Under the pieces are notes generated by a model, which saw only the letters and a program-made list of their open reading frames with translations, searched no databases and was not told the origin of the DNA. A stretch of 18,857 bases of DNA, taken from assembly GCA_934096105.1 (NCBI GenBank), contig CAKOLH010000017.1, forward strand, positions 1-18,857. The letters are read 5' to 3'. Position numbers and translations under genes: made by a program. Within the stretch, counting starts at the first letter, position 1. The number at the start of each line of letters is the position of its first letter. The DNA is from an uncultured Bacilli bacterium. GTDB taxonomy: Bacteria; Bacillota_I; Bacilli_A; RF39; UBA660. Of the stretch, positions 13,242 through 18,857 are shown piece after piece.

Positions 13242-15248
13242 ATGATAGAGTTAGAAAATATTGATGGAGTTGGTCCTAAAACTAAGGAACTATTAAATAA
13301 ACTTAAAATTAATGATGGGGAAGATTTATTATATTATTATCCATATCGATATGATGTAATTAAAAGAACGGATATGAGTATTTTAAATGATGGTGATAAG
13401 ATAATTATTGATGGTATAGTAGAGGGACAACCAACAGTTATATTTATTAATAAGAGTTTAAAAAAACTGATATTTAGAATTAATACTAGAACAATGATAA
13501 TTAATGTTACGGTATATAATAAAGTATATTTACATCAGGAATTAAAGTGTGGTAAAGAAGTAACTATAATTGGTAAGTATCATAAACTTAAGAATACGAT
13601 TGTGGCTTCGGATGTTAGATTTGGTCTTTTACCTCCAGGAGCTAAGATAGAACCTATTTATTATACTACCGAAGGTTTAACTATAAAGCAAATATCTAAG
13701 TTTGTATCTTATGTACTTAATAATGAGGAATATCATGTGGATTCTTTGATACCAACATATCTTGAGGATAAATATAATTTACTTCCTAAGAAAGATGCTA
13801 TATATAATGTTCATATACCTGAAGATATTGTTACTTTGAAGAAGGCAAGACAGAGAATTAAGTATGAAGAGTTATTTATGTATATGTTAAAGATTAGATA
13901 TCTAAAACAAAAGATAGAATCTGATGATACGGCAATAGAAAGAGTACTTGATTATGATAAGATTAATAAGTTTATTGATAATTTACCATATAAATTAACT
14001 TTAGATCAAAGTAGTAGTGTTAAAGAGATACTTAAGGATTTAGAGTCTAAGAAGAGAATGAATAGATTACTTCAAGGTGACGTTGGTTCTGGTAAAACAA
14101 TTGTGGCTTTTACTGCGATATATGCTAACTATTTATCTAAGTATCAATCTGCTTTAATGGCTCCTACTGAGATATTAGCGGGTCAGCATTATGAAGATGC
14201 TCTTAAGATATTTAGTAAGTATAAACTTAAAATAGCCCTTCTTACTTCTAGTACTAGTACTAAAGATAAGAAAGAAATATATGATAATCTAGAACTTGGT
14301 AAAATTGATTTAATTATTGGTACGCAAGCTTTAATTCAAGATAAGGTTAAATTTAAGAAACTAGGTCTTGTAATAACTGATGAACAACATCGTTTTGGTG
14401 TAAATCAGAGAAATTCTTTTAAAGGAAAGGGTATTAGTCCTGATGTACTTTCTATGAGTGCTACTCCTATTCCAAGAAGTTATGCTTTAACTATATATGG
14501 TGATACTGATGTATCTTCAATTAAAACTAAACCTATGGGTAGAAAAGAAGTTATTACATACTTTAAGAAAGAAAAGGATATTACTGAAGTATTAGAGATG
14601 ATGAAGAGAGAACTTGATAATAATCATCAGATATATGTAGTGGCTCCGATGATTGAGGGAGATGAAGAGAACTTAGAGTCTGTTAAATATTTAGAGGAGA
14701 AGATGAATAAGGCCTTTGGTAAGATAAGTAAGATTGGTATTATTCATGGTAAACTTGATAATAAAGAGAAGAATAAAGTAATGAATGACTTTGAAAATAA
14801 TAAGATTAATATATTAATATCTACGACAGTTATTGAAGTTGGTGTTAATGTACCTAATGCTTCAATGATAGTTATATTTAATGCTAATATGTTTGGTTTA
14901 TCTACATTACATCAATTAAGAGGTAGAGTAGGAAGAAGTGATATTCAAAGTTATTGTGTTTTGGTGGCTAAAGAATCTGAAGAGAGACTTCGTCTTTTGG
15001 AAAAGACTTCTGATGGTTTTGAAATTAGTGAATATGATTTTCAGAATAGAGGAGAAGGAGATTTATTTGGTATTAAACAGAGTGGTGAGATGGTACTTAA
15101 GATGGCTAATATTAGAAGGGATTTTAAGATGTTATTAAAAGCTAAAGAGGATGCTGAAGAGTTTATTAATATATTATTTACTTTTGAATCTAATCCGGAA
15201 TATGAGCCTATACTTAATGAATTAAAAAAGATTGAAGACCTAGACTAA
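13242..15248 (+). CDS. recG: ATP-dependent DNA helicase RecG
   Basis: A 668-residue superfamily 2 helicase that remodels stalled forks and branch-migrates Holliday junctions. The N-terminus IDGVGPKTKELLNKL and LLYYYPYRYD is typical of RecG, followed by the OB-fold wedge domain. Helicase motifs appear in order: LLQGDVGSGKT Walker A (K285 in GSGKT), APTEILAGQH, DEQHRFG (380-386; the DEQH form is characteristic of RecG), MSATPIPR, STTVIEVGVNVPNA and QLRGRVGRS. The C-terminal RGEGDLFG and IKQSG block is also family-specific. Length is close to usual RecG. It appears monocistronic; no terminator is obvious before the small-RNA promoter at 15292. The ribosome binding site (AGGATGTGG) is weak. Confidence 0.97.
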   Translation: MIELENIDGVGPKTKELLNKLKINDGEDLLYYYPYRYDVIKRTDMSILNDGDKIIIDGIVEGQPTVIFINKSLKKLIFRINTRTMIINVTVYNKVYLHQELKCGKEVTIIGKYHKLKNTIVASDVRFGLLPPGAKIEPIYYTTEGLTIKQISKFVSYVLNNEEYHVDSLIPTYLEDKYNLLPKKDAIYNVHIPEDIVTLKKARQRIKYEELFMYMLKIRYLKQKIESDDTAIERVLDYDKINKFIDNLPYKLTLDQSSSVKEILKDLESKKRMNRLLQGDVGSGKTIVAFTAIYANYLSKYQSALMAPTEILAGQHYEDALKIFSKYKLKIALLTSSTSTKDKKEIYDNLELGKIDLIIGTQALIQDKVKFKKLGLVITDEQHRFGVNQRNSFKGKGISPDVLSMSATPIPRSYALTIYGDTDVSSIKTKPMGRKEVITYFKKEKDITEVLEMMKRELDNNHQIYVVAPMIEGDEENLESVKYLEEKMNKAFGKISKIGIIHGKLDNKEKNKVMNDFENNKINILISTTVIEVGVNVPNASMIVIFNANMFGLSTLHQLRGRVGRSDIQSYCVLVAKESEERLRLLEKTSDGFEISEYDFQNRGEGDLFGIKQSGEMVLKMANIRRDFKMLLKAKEDAEEFINILFTFESNPEYEPILNELKKIEDLD

Positions 15249-15291
15249 TTGGTATATAAAAAATATTTTTAAATAAATTTTTAAAAAAGTA

Positions 15292-15320
15292 TTGTAATTT
15301 ATTTAAAAATATATTATGAT
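15292..15320 (+). promoter_or_regulatory. promoter of putative small RNA
   Basis: TTGTAA (15292-15297), 17-bp spacer, TATGAT (15315-15320). The start is expected near 15327, just before the first hairpin. Confidence 0.55.
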
Positions 15321-15326
15321 TAATAT

Positions 15327-15419
15327 GTCATAGAGATATGACCACACGCTACGAAATAAAATGTAGGTGTGATATAACCAAAACCCCCTGAAGATAGGTC
15401 GAGAGACCTATCGCTTTTT
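15327..15419 (+). ncRNA. putative structured small RNA of unknown family
   Basis: About 93 nt bounded by a promoter and a strong terminator, with no ORF or ribosome binding site. Three hairpins are visible. H1 is GTCATA-GAGA-TATGAC (about 15328-15343). H2 is CACAC/GTGTG plus CTAC/GTAG with one bulged G, around a 10-nt A-rich loop (about 15346-15373). H3 is the terminator GATAGGTC-GAGA-GACCTATC (15393-15412) with T5. An unpaired A/C-rich linker lies between H2 and H3. H1 and H3 share the GAGA loop. It lacks the SRP, 6S, tmRNA and T-box signatures I know. It could be an independent sRNA or a 5' regulatory leader for the gene at 15530. Confidence 0.5.
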
Positions 15420-15426
15420 GTATATA
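15386..15426 (+). repeat. 41-bp direct repeat, copy 1
   Basis: Identical over 41 positions to 16721-16761. It covers CCCTGAA, the GATAGGTC/GACCTATC terminator hairpin, the T run and TATATA. A second conserved block further on (15475-15506 against 16769-16800) ends in TATAAT, so each copy combines a terminator with a downstream -10-like sequence. Confidence 0.85.
15393..15419 (+). terminator. terminator within repeat copy 1
   Basis: Perfect 8-bp stem GATAGGTC/GACCTATC, GAGA tetraloop, then GCTTTTT. Confidence 0.85.
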
Positions 15427-15427
15427 T

Positions 15428-15485
15428 CCTCTTAAGCCTATATGATAGTCTTAGGGGGTATAACATAGTCTAAGGTCTATGTTAT
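15428..15485 (-). repeat. two mismatch hairpins related to the 2263-2369 family
   Basis: 15428-15458: outer arms CCTCTTAAG and CTTAGGGGG (9 pairs including two G-U on the plus strand), one C-T mismatch, then CTAT/ATAG with a 3-nt loop. The minus strand again reads AAG-A-CT with AG-G-CTT. 15460-15485: a perfect 9-bp palindrome ATAACATAG/CTATGTTAT with an 8-nt loop. The first unit is absent from the second repeat region near 16762. Confidence 0.55.
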
Positions 15486-15529
15486 GAAGTATTTATGTAG
15501 TATAATTTTAATAGTAGGATGTGATGAGA

Positions 15530-16156
15530 ATGAAAATTGTTAAATTGTTAGAAAATGTTATGAAAGGTAAAATAGAAGTTGATACTAAAATTAGAATAAA
15601 TAATACAAAAGAAATTGTATATAAATATGATAGCTTATTACAAAAACATTATTTCGAAGATGAATCTGGAAATCAAATAGATATTATGGACTATTTATTA
15701 TGTGATTTTGAACCTGTAGTTGAGAAACATGATAAAGATGTGTGGGACGAAATAGACGAACAACTAAATTCAAACACTTCTGATAATTCAAATATTAGAA
15801 GAACATTAGGCAATTCAAATGAAGGAAGTGGAAAATTTCCAAAATTTACAATGTCAATGATTAGAGATTATCTTTCTGGAAATTCCGATATTGCCCGTGT
15901 TGAAAATGGTAATGGTTTTGAATTTGTATTGAAAAATAATAATCAAGGCAAATATAAATTTTGTGAAGATGGTTCATTAGAATATATTTCTTTTTATCAA
16001 CAAGCATTAAAGGATTATTCCTACGAACAAAATCAAAGTATAGGTTTTTATTATACTGCTGAAGGATATTATGATGCTGCTTTAGCGATGATAGATGATT
16101 ATCAAAAAAGGTTTGAAAAAGTATATGATTTAGGTAATTTAAATAAAAAATACTGA
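15530..16156 (+). CDS. 5' part of a frameshifted gene of unknown function
   Basis: 208 residues from ATG 15530 (MKIVKLLENVMKGKIE); ATG 15524 and GTG 15521 are in frame and overlap the AGGATGTGAT binding site. Residues 1-60 look like a small beta-rich domain, then a Ser/Asn-rich linker, then a segment with FTMSMIRDYLSGNSDI and a helical stretch (YYTAEGYYDAALAMIDDYQKRFEKVYDLG). The frame ends TGA just after an A6 run (16145-16150). Removing one A joins it to the open frame downstream and gives one protein of about 355 residues. The -10 is TATAAT at 15501-15506 within the repeat region. Function is not recognised; the joined protein would end in a HEPN-like domain. Confidence 0.6.
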   Translation: MKIVKLLENVMKGKIEVDTKIRINNTKEIVYKYDSLLQKHYFEDESGNQIDIMDYLLCDFEPVVEKHDKDVWDEIDEQLNSNTSDNSNIRRTLGNSNEGSGKFPKFTMSMIRDYLSGNSDIARVENGNGFEFVLKNNNQGKYKFCEDGSLEYISFYQQALKDYSYEQNQSIGFYYTAEGYYDAALAMIDDYQKRFEKVYDLGNLNKKY

Positions 16157-16598
16157 AAGCTTTGGATATCATCAAGATTCAATAATAAAAACATTATTAG
16201 CCTTTTCTTGTGAATGCTATTTAAAATCACTTTTGTTAAATCAAGGAAAAAATTTAAGTGATTTAAAAAGTTTAAATCATGGGTTGGTTGATTTATATCA
16301 TGCATTAGATAGTGATACTTTTGCAGAAGTGTTTTTAGATATGGAAAAAAATGGATATGATATTACAAAGTATAAGAGTCCAAACATACCATATGATAAT
16401 CCGGATTTGACTGAAAAATTTATGATTGAATTAGGTATAGTAGATGATGCTTTTGTTGATTCGAGATATTGTGCAGAAAAAGATAAAAATACAAATTATG
16501 AATTTTTATATAGATTTGCAAAATCATTAAAAAATATATCTGATAATAAAATCAAAGTTAATTCACCTTTTGATGATGGAACACATATAAAAAGATAA
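16149..16598 (+). pseudogene. 3' part of the frameshifted gene, HEPN-like domain
   Basis: This frame continues the preceding one after a +1 shift at the A6 run. It lacks a start codon with a ribosome binding site; a TTG at 16233 is the only early candidate and would cut the first helix. The sequence SIIKTLLAFSCECYLKSLLL, a GKNLS turn, LNHGLVDLYHALD, then VDSRYCAEKD and a closing helix (EFLYRFAKSL) resemble HEPN folds, in which the long helical pair and an Arg-containing motif often form an RNase or nucleotide-binding site. HEPN assignment is from pattern only. Whether the split is natural decay, a sequencing error in a homopolymer, or recoding cannot be told here. Confidence 0.5.
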
Positions 16599-16689
16599 TA
16601 AATCTTTTGGTAATATTAAGTATTAAAATGTTTTAATTATTATTAAATAAAAACGGGTAAAACTAAATGAAATATAATGGTAAAGTAAA

Positions 16690-16716
16690 TTTTTGCTCTA
16701 AAAAGGGCAGAAAAAA
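16690..16716 (+). other. hairpin preceding repeat copy 2
   Basis: TTTTTGCTCT pairs imperfectly with AGGGCAGAAAAA around AAAA. It holds the same position relative to the 41-bp repeat as hairpin H2 does in copy 1, but its sequence is unrelated. The rest of 16599-16689 shows nothing I can name beyond a TATAAT near 16673. Confidence 0.4.
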
Positions 16717-16720
16717 TGTT

Positions 16721-16761
16721 CCCTGAAGATAGGTCGAGAGACCTATCGCTTTTTGTATATA
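16721..16761 (+). repeat. 41-bp direct repeat, copy 2
   Basis: Perfect match to 15386-15426, 1,335 bp downstream in the same orientation. After it the sequence skips about 40 nt present in copy 1 and resumes similarity at GTCTATGTTATG (16769-16780), through to TATAAT at 16795-16800. Confidence 0.85.
16728..16754 (+). terminator. terminator within repeat copy 2
   Basis: Same GATAGGTC/GACCTATC stem with GAGA loop and T5; it would end transcription of the frameshifted HEPN-like gene. Confidence 0.85.
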
Positions 16762-16791
16762 GCCTAAAGTCTATGTTATGGAGTATTTATG

Positions 16792-16800
16792 TGATATAAT
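16792..16800 (+). promoter_or_regulatory. extended -10 promoter for the two-TM protein gene
   Basis: TGA-TATAAT (16792-16800) is an extended -10 element; no good -35 lies 17 bp upstream. The leader that follows (to 16883) can form a small hairpin GTCG/CGAC (16814-16830) flanked by ATATG/CATAT. Confidence 0.45.
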
Positions 16801-16883
16801 ATATGTGTTATTTGTCGTTCTATAGGCGACCATATTAAATATAATTTGATGTATTATTAATTTAATGAAAGAGGGAGATAATA

Positions 16884-17405
16884 ATGAAAATAAAATATGA
16901 AGCAGTAAAGGATACATTTAAATATTATAATGAATTAACTGTAATAAACCAAAGACTTAAGAAGATAGAAAAAGGTGGTAATATAATTATAGTTAATCAA
17001 ATATTTAAATGTATATTATATATATTTGTATTTGCATTTTATATTTTTGCAGTTGGCAGAATAGAACCTACTATTTTTACTAATATTTTAAAATATTTAT
17101 CAATATACTTTTTAGTATCTTATTTATCTTATATGATCTTATTTATAAAGAGTTATAAAGTATTTAAAGATGGTAATGTTGGGGGTACATTAATTATAAA
17201 TGAAAAAACTATTACTGATGAATTTAATAAATGTAAGATAGAACTAGAAATAGATCAAATATCAAGCATAATAATAGGAAAATATTCTGTAAGTATAAAT
17301 TTTAATACTCCTAAAATGAGACTTATGTTTCCTATTCAATATAAAGATAAAATAGTTACTTCAATTAAGAAATATAAAGAAAACGTAAGAGTAATAGAAT
17401 TATAA
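16884..17405 (+). CDS. small membrane protein with two TM helices
   Basis: 173 residues. A charged N-terminal helix (1-35) precedes two transmembrane helices (about 38-58 and 66-90) joined by a short loop. The cytosolic C-terminus (about 95-173) is beta-rich: GTLIINEKTITDEF, LEIDQISSIIIGKYSVSINF, MRLMFPIQYK. That topology and strand pattern resemble YcxB/PH-like membrane proteins of Bacillota, but no diagnostic motif is present, so this is only a suggestion. GAGGGAGATAATA precedes the ATG and a terminator follows. It sits between repeat copy 2 and the SanA-like gene. Confidence 0.8.
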   Translation: MKIKYEAVKDTFKYYNELTVINQRLKKIEKGGNIIIVNQIFKCILYIFVFAFYIFAVGRIEPTIFTNILKYLSIYFLVSYLSYMILFIKSYKVFKDGNVGGTLIINEKTITDEFNKCKIELEIDQISSIIIGKYSVSINFNTPKMRLMFPIQYKDKIVTSIKKYKENVRVIEL

Positions 17406-17410
17406 TTGAG

Positions 17411-17440
17411 ATAGTGATAATTAATTTTATCACTATTTTA
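17411..17440 (+). terminator. intrinsic terminator
   Basis: Perfect 10-bp stem ATAGTGATAA/TTATCACTAT (17411-17420, 17427-17436) with a 6-nt loop, then TTTA. The U tract is short. Confidence 0.7.
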
Positions 17441-17487
17441 TATTTAAAATATTAATATAATATGGTAAAATTATGTTAGGTGTTAAG

Positions 17488-18111
17488 ATGAAGAAAATAT
17501 TTAAATATATATTAATAGTTTTAATAGTAATTATATTAGTGCCAATAATAATTAATTTTTATGTTATATTGTCTACTGAAAATAGGATTGTTAGTAATGA
17601 TAGCAAGTTACTTACTGATATTGATTATATAGTTATTCTAGGAGCGGGAATTCGCCGCGGAAAACCTAGTCCTATGCTTGAGGATAGACTTAAGATTGGA
17701 ATATTATTATATAATGAAGGTATATCTAAAAAGATATTGATAACTGGTGATCATGAGAATAATGATTATGATGAAGTTACTGTTATGAAGAATTATTTGT
17801 TAGATCAGGGTATTCCTGAAGAAGATATTGTTTTAGATAACTATGGTATATCTACTTATGATAGTATATATAGAGTAAAGAATGTATATAAGGCTAATAA
17901 GGTAGTAATAGTATCACAAAGATATCATTTGTATAGAGCTCTTCTTCTTTCAAATAATTTAAACTTAGAGTCATATGGGGTAGAGGCTAATTTAAGATAT
18001 TATTATGGTCAAGGATATAGAGAAATTAGAGAGATATTAGCTAGAAATAAAGATTTTATAAAAGGAATAATAAAACCCAAAGCAGTATATACTGCTTTTA
18101 ATTATAATTAG
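17488..18111 (+). CDS. SanA/YdcF-type DUF218 membrane protein
   Basis: 207 residues. One N-terminal transmembrane helix (about 6-29) after a KK start is followed by an extracytoplasmic DUF218 domain. Motifs: DYIVILGAGIRRGKPSPMLEDRL (46-68), the LLYNEGISKKILITG block (73-87), the DEVTVMKNYLLDQGIP block (95-110), LDNYGISTYDS and VVIVSQRYHLYRA. The family (SanA, YdcF, ElyC) affects cell-envelope integrity, and in E. coli SanA is linked to vancomycin tolerance; its reaction is not settled. ATG 17488 follows TTAGGTGTTAAG with proper spacing; the in-frame ATG 17473 has no binding site. Several AT-rich -10-like sequences precede it, none decisive. Confidence 0.88.
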   Translation: MKKIFKYILIVLIVIILVPIIINFYVILSTENRIVSNDSKLLTDIDYIVILGAGIRRGKPSPMLEDRLKIGILLYNEGISKKILITGDHENNDYDEVTVMKNYLLDQGIPEEDIVLDNYGISTYDSIYRVKNVYKANKVVIVSQRYHLYRALLLSNNLNLESYGVEANLRYYYGQGYREIREILARNKDFIKGIIKPKAVYTAFNYN

Positions 18112-18171
18112 TATTTATTATATAAAAAAATATGATATAATTAATGTAGCTTGTTTTGAAGGAGTATAAAG

Positions 18172-18857
18172 ATGGAACAATATAAAGAAATAGAAAGAAG
18201 TATAATAAAGAAATATCGCAAAGAAATATGGAGTAAGTTTATAAAGGCAATTAAAGACTATGAACTTATTAAAGAAAATGATAAGGTTATGGTATGTATA
18301 TCAGGAGGAAAGGATTCTTTTTTACTAGCAAAATGCATGCAGGAATTAGAAAGGCATGGTAAAGTACCATTTACTGCTGAATATGTTGTAATGAACCCTG
18401 GGTATAGTGAAAAACATAGAGATAATATTTTAGAGAATGCTAAGACATTAAATATACCTATAAAGGTGTTTGAGAGTGATATTTTTGAAGTGGTTGATAA
18501 GATAAGTTATGATAGTCCTTGTTATATGTGTGCTAAGATGAGAAGGGGATACTTGTATAATAAGGCTAAAGAATTAGGTTGTAATAAGATAGCTTTAGGA
18601 CATCACTTTAATGATGTTATTGAAACTACTTTGTTATCAATGTTTTATGGTTCAGAGGTTAAGACTATGATGCCAAAATTACATAGTGATAATTTTGAGG
18701 GTATTGAATTAATAAGGCCATTATATTTAGTAGAAGAAGATTCAATAATTTCTTGGAAAAATTATAACAAATTAACCTTTATAAATTGTGCTTGTAGATT
18801 TACTGAGAATGTTACTTTAACTAATAATAGTAATAGTGTGAGTAAGAGAAAAGAAAT
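18172..18857 (+). CDS. ttcA: TtcA-like PP-loop tRNA 2-thiocytidine synthetase (3' end beyond window)
   Basis: 228 codons are visible with no stop. The N-terminus is followed by the ATP-pyrophosphatase loop ISGGKDSFLLAK (S44-S49), a CYMC cluster (C117, C120), LGHHFNDVIETTLLSMFYG (142-160) and a further NCAC (C206, C208). The CxxC plus later Cys are the ligands of the 4Fe-4S cluster in TtcA, which thiolates cytidine 32 of tRNAs. Ncs6/TtuA relatives share the loop but differ in their zinc fingers; the LGHH and MFYG context favours TtcA-type. GAAGGAG lies 7 nt before ATG 18172, and an extended -10 TGATATAAT lies at 18133-18141. Confidence 0.85.
   Translation, partial: MEQYKEIERSIIKKYRKEIWSKFIKAIKDYELIKENDKVMVCISGGKDSFLLAKCMQELERHGKVPFTAEYVVMNPGYSEKHRDNILENAKTLNIPIKVFESDIFEVVDKISYDSPCYMCAKMRRGYLYNKAKELGCNKIALGHHFNDVIETTLLSMFYGSEVKTMMPKLHSDNFEGIELIRPLYLVEEDSIISWKNYNKLTFINCACRFTENVTLTNNSNSVSKRKE

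Noticed and set aside
15327..15419. SRP RNA, 6S RNA, tracrRNA or a known riboswitch
   Set aside because: The SRP GGAAG/GCAGCC core, the 6S bubble, any CRISPR anti-repeat and known aptamer consensus motifs were all not found; left as unknown.
15861..16305. Minus-strand open frames across the split HEPN-like gene
   Set aside because: Translations are His/Asn/Leu-rich with no recognisable features; the plus-strand reading explains the region better.

Overview
The window looks like chromosome from a very AT-rich, low-GC Gram-positive bacterium (Bacillota). Supporting signs are strong AGGAGG-type ribosome binding sites, TTGACA/TATAAT promoters with 17-bp spacers, many U-tailed intrinsic terminators, a T-box ahead of ileS, and TGA used as a stop with TGG for Trp (not the mycoplasma code). 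An uncultured gut Bacilli lineage of the RF39 type is my guess; nothing in the window fixes the genus. Gene density is high, transcription units are short, and no phage or transposase gene was seen.

Left part (1-4765). A two-gene minus-strand operon encodes paralogous proteins with a winged-helix-like N-terminus and a metallophosphoesterase domain. The downstream copy keeps the metal site; the upstream copy has lost almost all of it. Ahead of them lie a promoter, a 19-codon leader peptide and a terminator hairpin whose 5' arm overlaps the leader stop, which is the layout of a translation-controlled attenuator. Next comes a divergent pair: a membrane-anchored, PdaA-like peptidoglycan deacetylase with no ATG/GTG/TTG start at its true N-terminus, and a GT2 glycosyltransferase with TPR-like repeats. 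Related ~100-bp hairpin clusters in inverted orientation flank this pair at both 3' ends.

Middle part (4766-15250). This holds tRNA-Cys(GCA), an RsuA/RluB-type pseudouridine synthase, a single-pass membrane protein of unknown function, an unknown 168-residue protein, a transglutaminase-like protein, T-box-controlled ileS and recG. Most have their own promoter; several end in clear terminators.

Right part (15250-18857). A likely ~93-nt structured small RNA follows recG. Its 3' end belongs to a 41-bp direct repeat that recurs 1,335 bp downstream. The two repeats bracket a gene split by one extra A in an A6 run; its 3' half resembles a HEPN domain. After the second repeat come a small two-TM protein, a SanA/YdcF-type DUF218 protein and the start of a TtcA-like tRNA thiolation enzyme cut by the window edge.

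The housekeeping genes (rluB-type, ileS, recG, ttcA-like, tRNA-Cys) indicate a stable chromosomal backbone for tRNA/rRNA and DNA maintenance. The accessory interest is in the attenuated metallophosphoesterase/pseudoenzyme pair, the mismatch-hairpin repeat family, and the repeat-bounded HEPN-like gene with its adjacent small RNA.
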